A DNA stretch of 64,000 nt from an uncultured Bacteroidales bacterium (lineage in GTDB: Bacteria; Bacteroidota; Bacteroidia; Bacteroidales; Paludibacteraceae), in contig CACZFM010000003.1 of NCBI GenBank assembly GCA_902780495.1, forward strand, positions 1-64,000. The letters run 5' to 3'. The position numbers and the translations under genes were made by a program. The notes beneath the pieces were generated by a model. That model saw nothing but the letters and a program-made list of their open reading frames with translations, was not told where the DNA came from and did not search any database. Of this stretch, positions 34,066 to 41,366 are shown in pieces (positions within the stretch are counted from its first letter, which is position 1; each line of letters opens with the position of its first letter).

Positions 34066-35205
34066 ATGTTTAAACGAATTTTATCGGTCAACGAGATCAT
34101 GGAGGAAATGAGCATTTTTCTCTTTGGAGCACGTCAAACAGGCAAGTCAACCTATTTGAAAAACGCCTTTCCTAATGCGATGTATATTGATCTTTTGGAT
34201 GCCTCTGTTCGGAGAATTTACAAGAATCAACCAAGTGTGCTATATGACCAGTTAGCAGAAAGTAACATCTCAACCGTCATTATTGATGAAATAACGGAGG
34301 TTCCGGACTTACTCAATGAGGTTCATCGTTTGATTTTCAAAACCGATATACGTTTTGTCATTTGCGCAAGCAGTGCTCGCAAGCTACGTCGAAAAGGAGC
34401 AAACACGTTAGGTGGTCGGGCATTTCCTTATTACCTACATCCTTTGGTAAGCGCAGAGATTCCTGAGTTGGACATTGACCGGGCAATTAATGTCGGCATG
34501 ATTCCAACCCACTATTTATCTAAACGTCCTCAGATATTATTGTCCGCATACATCGATGTATATCTGCAGCAAGAGATCAAAGCGGAAGCAATTGTTCGCA
34601 ATATTGATGCTTTCGAGCGTTTTATGGAAGTAGCGGCTCTTACGGATGGAGAAATAGTCAATTATTCCAATATAGCAAGTGATTGCGGCGTTAAATCAAA
34701 TACCATCAAAGAATACTTCTCCATATTGGAGGATACGTTGGTCGGCTATATGATACCTGCTTATCATAAATCTCTAAAACGCAAAGAAGTACAAGCGCCT
34801 AAATTCTACTATTTCGATGTCGGTATCGCCAATTACTTGCTGCATAGAAAAGATCTGCAACGCGGTACTCCCGAATATGGACATGCATTTGAACATTTTG
34901 TAATTCAGGAAATTATTGCATATCTTGGCTACAAGAACAGCGATGAAAAATTGTCATATTGGCATACATATACAGGAAATGAAGTAGATGCAATTATTGG
35001 AAACCGTGTCGCCATTGAGATTAAATCTGCTGATATGGTGCAACCCAAGCATCTCAAAGGTTTACGGGCCTTTGCAGAAGAATACCCTAATTTTGACCGG
35101 ATGATTGTTTCGTGGGACCCCATTAACCGCAAGACTGAAGATGGGATACGGATAATCTTTATCCGCGATTTTTTACAAGAGTTATGGTCGGGTAAACTTT
35201 TCTGA
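34066..35205 (+). CDS. AAA-type ATPase with C-terminal DUF4143 nuclease-like domain
   Basis: The 379-residue protein has a Walker A loop GARQTGKST at 21-29 and Walker B VIIDEITEVPD around residue 75 (AAA_14). A winged-helix linker (IASDCGVKSNTIKEYFSILE) follows, then a DUF4143 end with a PD-(D/E)xK core: EVDAIIGNRVAIEIKSADMV. The family is widespread and largely uncharacterised; it is linked to STAND-like or toxin-like roles without firm proof. It is the only plus-strand gene between 28.8 and 57 kb and is more A/T-rich than its neighbours, so it was probably acquired separately. The ATG at 34066 gives a normal family start. Confidence 0.85.
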   Translation: MFKRILSVNEIMEEMSIFLFGARQTGKSTYLKNAFPNAMYIDLLDASVRRIYKNQPSVLYDQLAESNISTVIIDEITEVPDLLNEVHRLIFKTDIRFVICASSARKLRRKGANTLGGRAFPYYLHPLVSAEIPELDIDRAINVGMIPTHYLSKRPQILLSAYIDVYLQQEIKAEAIVRNIDAFERFMEVAALTDGEIVNYSNIASDCGVKSNTIKEYFSILEDTLVGYMIPAYHKSLKRKEVQAPKFYYFDVGIANYLLHRKDLQRGTPEYGHAFEHFVIQEIIAYLGYKNSDEKLSYWHTYTGNEVDAIIGNRVAIEIKSADMVQPKHLKGLRAFAEEYPNFDRMIVSWDPINRKTEDGIRIIFIRDFLQELWSGKLF

Positions 35206-35211
35206 TTTTTG

Positions 35212-35553
35212 TTACGAAAAGATATTGTGCCTTGTTTTGGACGTTTTATTGTAGTTCATTAACAAGTCTTTGATACGCTTGCAATCGGACTTGTCCAAGC
35301 AGCGCGCAGTGAGTTTGCCTCCCACGGCTTGGATAGTGATGTCCGCTCCGATGAGATGCTGATCGATCACTACCCTACGGATAAACCGGAAAGCCAGCGT
35401 ATCCTCGTCCACACCGATGAGGATGCGGTTTCGCTTACTGACCGTGATGGTTTGTTCGTCGGTATCGACTTCAATATTCCACGGCGTGAGTATATCCGCC
35501 GCATGTCCATTAGCCAGCAATGAAGCTTCAGAGGAAGAAAAATGGTGTCTCAT
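35212..35553 (-). CDS. hypothetical protein, 113 aa, last gene of the TerB-channel operon
   Basis: The small soluble protein has a beta-rich centre (PWNIEVDTDEQTITVSKRNR, DEDTLAFRFIRRVVIDQ, GADITIQAVGG) and ends with a helix (KSDCKRIKDLLMNYNK). This pattern of strands with a final helix resembles bacterial PH-like domains, which is only a suggestion. It begins ten bases downstream of the YkvA-like gene and ends seven bases from the convergent ATPase gene. No signal peptide is present. Confidence 0.65.
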   Translation of the reverse strand: MRHHFSSSEASLLANGHAADILTPWNIEVDTDEQTITVSKRNRILIGVDEDTLAFRFIRRVVIDQHLIGADITIQAVGGKLTARCLDKSDCKRIKDLLMNYNKTSKTRHNIFS

Positions 35554-35563
35554 AGAGTTATGA

Positions 35564-36085
35564 TTATTTATTTATATATTTGTTAGCCCTTTGAATGATT
35601 TTAGTCACAGAATCCAATGCCTTTTCTTCAAACTCTCCAAAGATCTTTCGTAATTGATCTTTCGATACATTTTGGATATCTTCAGTAATACACGATGCAA
35701 GGGCAGTAACAGCAGCAGTTAATGCAGCCACATCATCTGCATAGCCCACTCCGGCGATAGCATCGGGTAGAAGATCAAGGGGAAGAATAAAATAACCGAG
35801 TGTACCAATTATCATAGCCTTTTCTTTCAAGTTTATATCTCCTGATTTTAGCAGATTAAACAACAAAAAGACAGGATAAAGAACAGTTGCTCCAATAGAT
35901 TTTCCGAATTTCCCGATTTTCTGCAATAACTCACTTTCCGAGAAATATTTCTCGTATATGTTTAAATTGGCAGTAATATCTTCCAACTTCACCTCAGAAA
36001 TAGAGGTCTTTATTTTATTTGCGCCATCTGATACCTTTTGTGAGGCGACAGCAGCCGTTTGTTTAATAGAATCAAGAAGTCCCAT
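35564..36085 (-). CDS. YkvA-like DUF1232 membrane-associated protein
   Basis: The 173-residue protein has the DUF1232 signature YFILPLDLLPDAIAGVGYADD at about residues 97-117, next to a hydrophobic stretch (GATVLYPVFLLFNLL). The N-terminal ~50 residues are helical and Ser/Lys-rich. The family has no assigned reaction; some members are tied to membrane or stress functions. It begins 5 bases after the channel gene, so the two are tightly coupled, which suggests it serves the channel. Confidence 0.8.
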   Translation of the reverse strand: MGLLDSIKQTAAVASQKVSDGANKIKTSISEVKLEDITANLNIYEKYFSESELLQKIGKFGKSIGATVLYPVFLLFNLLKSGDINLKEKAMIIGTLGYFILPLDLLPDAIAGVGYADDVAALTAAVTALASCITEDIQNVSKDQLRKIFGEFEEKALDSVTKIIQRANKYINK

Positions 36086-36090
36086 AGTAT

Positions 36091-37785
36091 TTAATTTTTA
36101 TATCCTTCGTACCCAATTGCCTTGATTTTGAGTTCAGGGTCAACAGGATTGTCAGTATGGTTGATATTTCGATTGATAGCGTGTGCAAGGGATTGAGCAA
36201 TTTGAATAGCACGTGCATCTCGGACGGTGACACTCCAAGCTACGCGAAGAGCGACGGCGTTCACCTTATGCTCCAGATGACGAGCGAAATAGGCAGAATT
36301 GGCATTTGCGTGATAGCGTTGACGGTCTGCCGAAAGAGAATAATCTCTCTCTAACAATGCTGCAAAGTCCTTATATAAAGCATCAAAAGAAGGAATATCA
36401 TTGAGCGTTATATTCGGGTCATCATACGTCTCATCACCTTTCTTGGCTCCGTATGTAAAATGGAACTGCGTTGGATAAGCCGGTTCGCTTCCTCCGCTGG
36501 CAGCAAGGATGGAGAATACCCATTTGTCTTCGCTATCCACCAGCCGGTCGAGATCTGTCATGCATTCCTCACGACCGATTGTACCATCGTTTTTGTAGAG
36601 ATAGAAAGAGTTATAGGGGCGTGTCTCCCCCACCTCGCGGCTTACATAATTGAAGCCGCCTATTTTAGCCAAATAATATGCCCACCATCCGATAATCGGG
36701 TCCACAATATTGCTGGGTGAGAAAATGGTCACTTTGGAGTGACGGTCGATACACTGGCCATAGACGGTGTTTACCGGAAAATGCTCTACTGCCAACAAGT
36801 CTGTAACTCTCTCTTCTGGCGTTGCCGTGCTTGACAGATTGATCAATCGGAATTTGTCGGAGATAGCAACTGCATCTAAGATCTCGTCTTCTTTGAGTCC
36901 CAAACGAGCTTGAATCTCCACGATAGACACGTAGCGCGGAACAATCTGAAAGCCAGTAGGACGGTCGAGTTTACGTTCAAAAGCCAAGTGCAGACGTTCT
37001 GCCCAACCTTCGGATTTCTCTTTGCGCTCATCTTTCTCCATTACTTCGGAGAAAGCGGAGCCGATCAATCCTGCCGGCACGGCAAAGATCGCAATACCGA
37101 GTACGCCAATAATACATGCGATAATACGGCCAGTAATCGTAATTGGCGGAGTATCAGCAAAGCCTCCCGGGTCGCCGATATACTGCGCAAACGCCCAAAG
37201 GACAGATGTCCAGCCGTTGTGATAAACCTCCGGCTGCGCCTCATGCTCAACGAAGAAAAGGATGAAAGAGAGAATGAGCGTGATGATGGTCAGGAACTGA
37301 ACGGACACCCACATCTCATCTTTCTTTGCACGCAGCGCACGTGAGAGCACATTGAAGGCCTTCAAGTAGCGGAATACGCGCATCAGGCGGGCGATACGGA
37401 GTGCTTTAAGAGCCACGTATGGTACCGGCATAAAGAAATGCAGGTAGAAGGGGTACGTGGAGAGGATGTCTATCAACCCGTAGAACGAGAAACAGTAACG
37501 TACTCTACCAAAAAATCCTTTATATTTGTCGTCGATAAGGTCGGCACACCAGATACGAAGAGAGACTTCAATAGTAAAGAAAGCTGTAGTGAAATAATCC
37601 ACTACTTTCAACCACAATCCGTATTTCTCGACGATTCCGTCGTAGGTAGAGAGGAAAACCTCTACCGTAGAAAGGATAATCAGACCTATAATGGTATAAT
37701 CGACGTAATTATGCCATTGTTTGGTGTGCAGATCATCATCAAAGACGCGCGCCAACTCGCGTTTGAATGCTTGTATTTTAGTCAT
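36091..37785 (-). CDS. voltage-gated-type ion channel with unusual pore and a large novel C-terminal domain
   Basis: The 564-residue protein has six transmembrane segments: S1 29-46, S2 62-80, S3 100-117, S4 126-152 with regularly spaced arginines (ALRIARLMRVFRYLKAF), S5 160-180 and S6 221-247. The pore loop at 191-212 reads FAQYIGDPGGFAD where a K+ channel has TVGYGD. Selectivity therefore cannot be assumed, although the YIGD core keeps part of the pattern. Residues 250-564 are a large cytosolic domain that is neither RCK nor cyclic-nucleotide binding as far as I can see (motifs WWAYYLAKIGGFNYVSREVG, FHFTYGAKKGDETYDDPN). It may be a sensor that gates the pore. It is the largest gene of the operon and is coupled to a YkvA-like gene. 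Confidence 0.8.
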   Translation of the reverse strand: MTKIQAFKRELARVFDDDLHTKQWHNYVDYTIIGLIILSTVEVFLSTYDGIVEKYGLWLKVVDYFTTAFFTIEVSLRIWCADLIDDKYKGFFGRVRYCFSFYGLIDILSTYPFYLHFFMPVPYVALKALRIARLMRVFRYLKAFNVLSRALRAKKDEMWVSVQFLTIITLILSFILFFVEHEAQPEVYHNGWTSVLWAFAQYIGDPGGFADTPPITITGRIIACIIGVLGIAIFAVPAGLIGSAFSEVMEKDERKEKSEGWAERLHLAFERKLDRPTGFQIVPRYVSIVEIQARLGLKEDEILDAVAISDKFRLINLSSTATPEERVTDLLAVEHFPVNTVYGQCIDRHSKVTIFSPSNIVDPIIGWWAYYLAKIGGFNYVSREVGETRPYNSFYLYKNDGTIGREECMTDLDRLVDSEDKWVFSILAASGGSEPAYPTQFHFTYGAKKGDETYDDPNITLNDIPSFDALYKDFAALLERDYSLSADRQRYHANANSAYFARHLEHKVNAVALRVAWSVTVRDARAIQIAQSLAHAINRNINHTDNPVDPELKIKAIGYEGYKN

Positions 37786-37803
37786 TGTTCAGTTGTTTTG
37801 TGA

Positions 37804-37829
37804 GCAGGGGAACGATCAAACTCCCCTGC
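37804..37829. repeat. intergenic hairpin of the GCAGG...CCTGC set
   Basis: GCAGGGGA pairs with TCCCCTGC across ten bases. The same sequence, including the loop CGATCAAACTCCCCTGCCCTG, recurs at 38724-38749. No T-run follows in either direction, so this is an mRNA-processing or stability element rather than a terminator. Confidence 0.6.
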
Positions 37830-37850
37830 CCTGTTAATGCCTAATAGGCA

Positions 37851-38096
37851 CTATGATTTTTCGCGCTTAAGTGATTCACGAGCGCTTTCAATCTGGCGTT
37901 TCAGTGAATCGATAGCACTGTCATGGCGTGCAGCGGCGTCGATTTTAGATTTGCGATAAGATGCCTTGCTCGACGGCGAGGAGGTTCCCTTAATTAATGA
38001 AGCATAGCGTTCGTTGTCACGTTTCTTGGCTTCTTTTTCTCTGTCAAGACTTGCACGCAAGTCAATGATTCTCTTGCGATAATACTCTTTACTCAT
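37851..38096 (-). CDS. small coiled-coil protein, 81 aa
   Basis: The product is almost entirely helical and very charged: EYYRKRIIDLRASLDREKEA, then a Ser/Lys-rich turn (GTSSPSSKASYRKSKID), then IDSLKRQIESARESLKREKS. It looks like an antiparallel coiled-coil hairpin. It resembles short WXG-like or tape-measure-like helices only in shape; I do not recognise it. It lies between the GIY-YIG-like gene (20-base gap) and the channel gene in the operon. Confidence 0.65.
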   Translation of the reverse strand: MSKEYYRKRIIDLRASLDREKEAKKRDNERYASLIKGTSSPSSKASYRKSKIDAAARHDSAIDSLKRQIESARESLKREKS

Positions 38097-38116
38097 AATG
38101 ATTCATTTAGATTTTG

Positions 38117-38707
38117 TTATTTCAGTTTTCTTTTGTCCATTACATATTCCCGCCATTGATCGCCGAGAGCGGGATTACCATCTACATTTAGCGGATACTT
38201 ACCGGACATGATACATATTGACTCAATACATTCCACTAATTTGCCTTCGTTTTCATCAAATGCACGCCACTCAAAGTAACAGTCCTTGAGAATATCTGTA
38301 ATCTGTTGCTCTTTGGATTTATCATATTTGCTGTCAATACACAATCCATAAAGAGTGTGGCGAATCGTTGAAATATGTACATTTCCTTTGCTATGTTGGC
38401 GAAAACGATGGTAGCCATTATTGCTCTTGCCAAAATATAGAGCGTAATACGTTTTTCCATCTATTTCACGTGAAGCAACTTGTTTCATTAACTCCGCTAA
38501 ATCCTTGTACTTTTTGCTTTGCTCTTTAAGTACATGCATAACAACAGAGTTCTCCTCAAACCACCACCGATAAACAATAGGCATGTGGGATAGATCCTTA
38601 GTTGTAATGCTGTCCACTTTATGGATTAGCATCTCACTATAGACTCTATCTACGACGTTTCTGCAACTCTCAGCCAAAAGGCTGTAATATGATTGTTCGT
38701 TCTTCAT
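38117..38707 (-). CDS. GIY-YIG nuclease-fold protein, 196 aa
   Basis: The N-terminal 80 residues are helical. Residues 87-180 look like a GIY-YIG domain: YYALYFGKSNNGYHRFRQH carries the two tyrosine/glycine strands and the catalytic-type arginine (101 or 103), LVECIESICI carries a glutamate (159 or 162), and the end KYPLNVDGNP supplies the usual PLN. Such domains cut DNA in repair, homing and restriction. All key residues seem present, so activity is plausible. The call rests on motif shape, not a search. It follows a duplicated-motif gene after a 60-base gap with a hairpin. Confidence 0.6.
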   Translation of the reverse strand: MKNEQSYYSLLAESCRNVVDRVYSEMLIHKVDSITTKDLSHMPIVYRWWFEENSVVMHVLKEQSKKYKDLAELMKQVASREIDGKTYYALYFGKSNNGYHRFRQHSKGNVHISTIRHTLYGLCIDSKYDKSKEQQITDILKDCYFEWRAFDENEGKLVECIESICIMSGKYPLNVDGNPALGDQWREYVMDKRKLK

Positions 38708-38723
38708 GTTTTTCTTTTTTTGT

Positions 38724-38749
38724 AAGCAGAGGAGCGATCAAACTCCCCT
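38724..38749. repeat. intergenic hairpin, near-copy of 37804-37829
   Basis: GCAGAGGAG pairs with CTCCCCTGC with one mismatch. The loop and right arm are identical to the copy at 37.8 kb, which shows duplication of the spacer with the operon's genes. Confidence 0.6.
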
Positions 38750-38767
38750 GCCCTGTTGGACTACGAT

Positions 38768-39085
38768 TTATGCGCGACCTGCAGCGGAAATAGTACCGCT
38801 GTTGTCTGCCAACTCAGTGTCCTTTGCATTAGCAACCTGAACGCCAATACCGTACATCTCAGCAATCTTCTTCTCGAAGTTACCTACCTGCATGTTACCA
38901 ACGATCTTCAGTTCGCCACCGGCTTTACCCTCTGCGCGGATAGATGCCAACGTAGCATCGTCATCAGCAAATGCGCCCTTGCAAGTAGCGCTCTTGTAAA
39001 CGCGGAGAGATGCTCCAAATGCTTTCTTGAAATCAGCCTTGAGGGTCTTAACCTTCATGTTACCCTTTAATGCAATTTCTGCCAT
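38768..39085 (-). CDS. duplicated-motif protein A, 105 aa
   Basis: The protein consists of two copies of a ~50-residue unit: GNMKVKTLKADFKKAFGASL then RVYKSA ... DDATLASIR, and IVGNMQVGNFEKKIAEMYGI then GVQVANAKDTELADNSGTIS. The pattern is short strand, helix with xxFGxx, strand, then DxxTLASIR, which could form a ubiquitin-like or other small alpha/beta fold. The same unit, twice each, makes up the proteins at 39809-40201 and 40231-40578. I know no assigned function. It is a middle gene of the operon. Confidence 0.75.
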   Translation of the reverse strand: MAEIALKGNMKVKTLKADFKKAFGASLRVYKSATCKGAFADDDATLASIRAEGKAGGELKIVGNMQVGNFEKKIAEMYGIGVQVANAKDTELADNSGTISAAGRA

Positions 39086-39105
39086 AATTGTAAGAATTTA
39101 AAGTT

Positions 39106-39148
39106 AATAAATGATCATTTATTGCCTGCAACATAAAGGACTGCAGGC
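39106..39148. repeat. 18-bp palindrome and hairpin in an operon gap
   Basis: AATAAATGATCATTTATT (39106-39123) is a perfect palindrome. It is followed by GCCTGCA/TGCAGGC arms (39124-39130 with 39142-39148). The pair fills the gap between the PD-(D/E)xK-like and duplicated-motif genes. Confidence 0.55.
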
Positions 39149-39185
39149 TTGTCCTATTATTTGCATTCGTCTTTTTACACGTACA

Positions 39186-39746
39186 TTATATATATATTGT
39201 TAGTTCCACATGTTCAGACGGAGAATATAATTTAACATGGTCGGTCTTTTTGATGATTTTTGCAACGCATTCATCTATATGCTCGCTGCAATCCATGACT
39301 ACCATGAACTTGTAGTACGGGGCAACAGAAGGGATGTCGCTTTTCTTTTTGCCATTCAATAGGTGGTCTATATCTTCTAAAATACCCTCTTCTTGTGCCG
39401 CTCCAAAAGAAGTGACATTGACTGGAATATTGCATTTGACCTCAGCAATAATCTTCTTATCTTTACCGTCATACTGGACATCAAAACCATTGGCATTAGC
39501 GTGCTGGGAATCAACATCTTTCAGTATTTGTTCTCTTTCTGATTTTGTTAAGAAGCCGTCGGCATATAATTTCTCTATAAAATCCCGGGTCGTGCGCAAA
39601 GTAATGATATTATTAATACAACTGAGCAACTTCTTGAGCTCAATCAAATCTCGCCCTGATAGTTTGGAATACAGGTCTTTTACTCCGAATTTATCGAAGA
39701 AGTTGTTGAAGTTTTGCTTCAAATCATTGTCTCTGCTATATGCCAT
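39186..39746 (-). CDS. PD-(D/E)xK-like nuclease-fold protein, 186 aa
   Basis: The N-terminal 80 residues are helical (NFNNFFDKFGVKDLYSKLSG, LLSCINNIITLRTTRDFIEK). From residue 85 a strand pair carries FDVQYDGKDKKIIAEVKCNI, with Asp89 and Glu102-x-Lys104 in the spacing of a PD-(D/E)xK core. The C-terminal strand-helix-strand (YKFMVVMDCSEHID) would complete the fold. Restriction-like and repair nucleases share this fold, but it is also found in inactive proteins. The ATG at 39746 is preferred; the longer start lies in the hairpin gap. The order with two duplicated-motif genes on one side and one on the other is noteworthy. Confidence 0.6.
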   Translation of the reverse strand: MAYSRDNDLKQNFNNFFDKFGVKDLYSKLSGRDLIELKKLLSCINNIITLRTTRDFIEKLYADGFLTKSEREQILKDVDSQHANANGFDVQYDGKDKKIIAEVKCNIPVNVTSFGAAQEEGILEDIDHLLNGKKKSDIPSVAPYYKFMVVMDCSEHIDECVAKIIKKTDHVKLYSPSEHVELTIYI

Positions 39747-39771
39747 ATTGATTAGATTTTGATACTTGTAA

Positions 39772-39797
39772 GCAGGCGGACAGCCAAGCCCACCTGC
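39772..39797. repeat. intergenic hairpin of the GCAGG...CCTGC set
   Basis: GCAGGCGG pairs with CCACCTGC with one mismatch, loop of ten bases. It shares the arms of the hairpins at 31.9, 37.8 and 38.7 kb but not their loop. Confidence 0.5.
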
Positions 39798-39808
39798 CTG
39801 AATAGAGG

Positions 39809-40201
39809 TTACTTCCATTCTCCTTTCTTGCAGCCATTCTTTTCACATTCTGCATTAAAAGAAGCCAAAGTCTTTTCATCATCCTTACCAGATGTGTAGT
39901 ATCGTTTACCTTCTTTTGTTGTATAGCATACTTGTGCATACAAACCAAATGCGGTATCGAACTCTTGCTCTAGACTTTTGATTTTTTTGTTTCCGCTGAT
40001 AGAAATTGTACCTCCTGAATCTCCACGACGAACAGAAGCTAATGTTTTATCATTATCAATATTTGTAATGGTTCCACCTTTAGCTACTGTCTCGCGCATG
40101 TAGCTGTAGTATATGCCTAAGCGAAGATAAGGAAATTGCTCATTAAATTCCTTGCGCAGCGTACCAATTTTCTTGTTGCCACTAACTGAAATTGTTGCCA
40201 T
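39809..40201 (-). CDS. duplicated-motif protein B, 130 aa
   Basis: Two units are seen: SVSGNKKIGTLRKEFNEQFP ... DNDKTLASVR and SISGNKKIKSLEQEFDTAFG ... DDEKTLASF. These are the clearest copies of the ~50-residue unit shared with the proteins at 38768-39085 and 40231-40578. Insertions between the strands make this the longest member. The C-terminus is Cys/Lys-rich (ECEKNGCKKGEWK). Soluble, cytoplasmic, no catalytic pattern seen; a binding or scaffold role is likely. Confidence 0.75.
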   Translation of the reverse strand: MATISVSGNKKIGTLRKEFNEQFPYLRLGIYYSYMRETVAKGGTITNIDNDKTLASVRRGDSGGTISISGNKKIKSLEQEFDTAFGLYAQVCYTTKEGKRYYTSGKDDEKTLASFNAECEKNGCKKGEWK

Positions 40202-40230
40202 AATAATATAAATTAAAGTGGTTATACAAT

Positions 40231-40578
40231 TTATTTAGCGTATTTAGCTTTCAGCGACTCCATGTCTGCTTTGGTAGCCTGCTTGGGGATATCGGGCAGT
40301 TTAGCCAAAGTCATCTGATCAAGAGCGAGAACCCAGTCGTCAGCAGAAGCCACTTGTACTTTGAGACCGAAATTGTCAAGCAAATCTTTCTCAAAGCCAC
40401 CGACAGTCTTGCTGCCACGGCACTCGTACGAACCGGTAGCCGTAGCTATATCTGCTACTTTCTCAGCACCGGTCAGACGTTTGTTGCCCTGATAAACACG
40501 AAGAGTTCCGCCAAATTCCTCTTTGAATCGGCTGCACAAGGTTGACACCAACAGGCGTCCATCTATTTTAATTTCCAT
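40231..40578 (-). CDS. duplicated-motif protein C, 115 aa
   Basis: The first unit is IDGRLLVSTLCSRFKEEFGG then TLRVYQGNKRLTGAEKVADI. The second is CRGSKTVGGFEKDLLDNFGL then KVQVASADDWVLALDQMTLA. A Lys-rich helix (KADMESLKAKYAK) ends the protein. It is the most diverged of the three duplicated-motif proteins. It lies 29 bases after the TerB-like gene and 29 bases before protein B. Confidence 0.75.
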   Translation of the reverse strand: MEIKIDGRLLVSTLCSRFKEEFGGTLRVYQGNKRLTGAEKVADIATATGSYECRGSKTVGGFEKDLLDNFGLKVQVASADDWVLALDQMTLAKLPDIPKQATKADMESLKAKYAK

Positions 40579-40607
40579 AATACCAAATTATTAAAAGTTA
40601 AACATTA

Positions 40608-41024
40608 TTAATCAGCCATATTGATAGCCAGATCCGGCTCGGTCTTCACCATGTCGGCAAGCATGAGAATAGCATCCTCATCCTCAATACCGAGTGCTTC
40701 GGCGATAATAAGCAGGTTGCTAACCTCTGCACGGCTCAACTCGCTGTCGGCAAGAAGCATCTGCATAGCAGCTTCGAATACGATACCGATTTCCTCGTCA
40801 TCCACAGCTTCTGCTGCATCTTTCAACACAGCATTTGCCTGATTCTCGGAAAGGCCGTTCAAGCCCTTGACACATTTATTGACAGCCCCTTTGAACTTAG
40901 CTTCGTCCAGTTCGAGAGCCTCTGCGATTTCTTCTACGGTAATTTCCTCTGCGGGATCATATACACCGTCTGCCCAGATAGCAGCTGCAATGATAGCAGC
41001 AATATTTTCAAGACTTGTTTTCAT
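40608..41024 (-). CDS. TerB-like helical protein, 138 aa
   Basis: The all-helical acidic protein has the TerB pattern of two metal-binding-like halves: AAIIAAAIWADGVYDPAEE near the start and MLLADSELSRAEVSNLLIIA near the end, followed by EALGIEDEDAILMLADMV. TerB belongs to the tellurite-resistance Ter family, which is widely linked with membrane stress, phage inhibition and colicin resistance. In many genomes TerB domains accompany membrane proteins and nucleases, as they do here. No TerC, TerD or TerZ gene is present, so this is not a classical ter operon. Confidence 0.7.
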   Translation of the reverse strand: MKTSLENIAAIIAAAIWADGVYDPAEEITVEEIAEALELDEAKFKGAVNKCVKGLNGLSENQANAVLKDAAEAVDDEEIGIVFEAAMQMLLADSELSRAEVSNLLIIAEALGIEDEDAILMLADMVKTEPDLAINMAD

Positions 41025-41033
41025 AATTCCTCC

Positions 41034-41171
41034 TTATTTGAATAAGCGTTTAATACGGTTGATGAGACTACCTTGTGCTTTGCGGGCTTTCGCCATGCGT
41101 GCGCAAATCTCCTTACCTTCTTTGGTACGTTTGTCGACTGTTCCGTCGGCTTTTTTCTTTACTGTTGCCAT
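41034..41171 (-). CDS. small basic protein 1, 45 aa
   Basis: The product starts MATVKKKADGTVDKRTKEGK and continues EICARMAKARKAQGSLINRI, ending KRLFK. It is strongly basic. It is a paralogue of the next gene, sharing ADGTVDKRTKEGKxICARMAKAR. It might bind nucleic acid or the membrane surface. It lies nine bases before the TerB-like gene. The reading frame is accepted, despite its size, because the twin gene next to it is conserved at protein level but differs in codons. Confidence 0.7.
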   Translation of the reverse strand: MATVKKKADGTVDKRTKEGKEICARMAKARKAQGSLINRIKRLFK

Positions 41172-41180
41172 AACGATTGA

Positions 41181-41315
41181 TTATTTAGATTTTTTTTGAA
41201 GTTTACGAGCTCTTGCTGCTGCTCGACGTGCCTTTGCCATACGGGCGCAAATAGCTTTACCCTCTTTGGTTCTTTTGTCCACCGTTCCATCGGCGTTTTT
41301 TCTTACACAAGCCAT
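41181..41315 (-). CDS. small basic protein 2, 44 aa
   Basis: It begins MACVRKNADGTVDKRTKEGK, continues AICARMAKARRAAARARKLQ and ends KKSK. It shares about two thirds of its residues with the 45-residue neighbour, and many differences between them are at third codon positions, which supports coding. The C-terminal half is a basic helix. No family is known to me. Confidence 0.7.
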   Translation of the reverse strand: MACVRKNADGTVDKRTKEGKAICARMAKARRAAARARKLQKKSK

Positions 41316-41366
41316 AATTGTGATGTTTTTAGGATTAATAATTAGATTTATAGAGTACTTTGGTAC

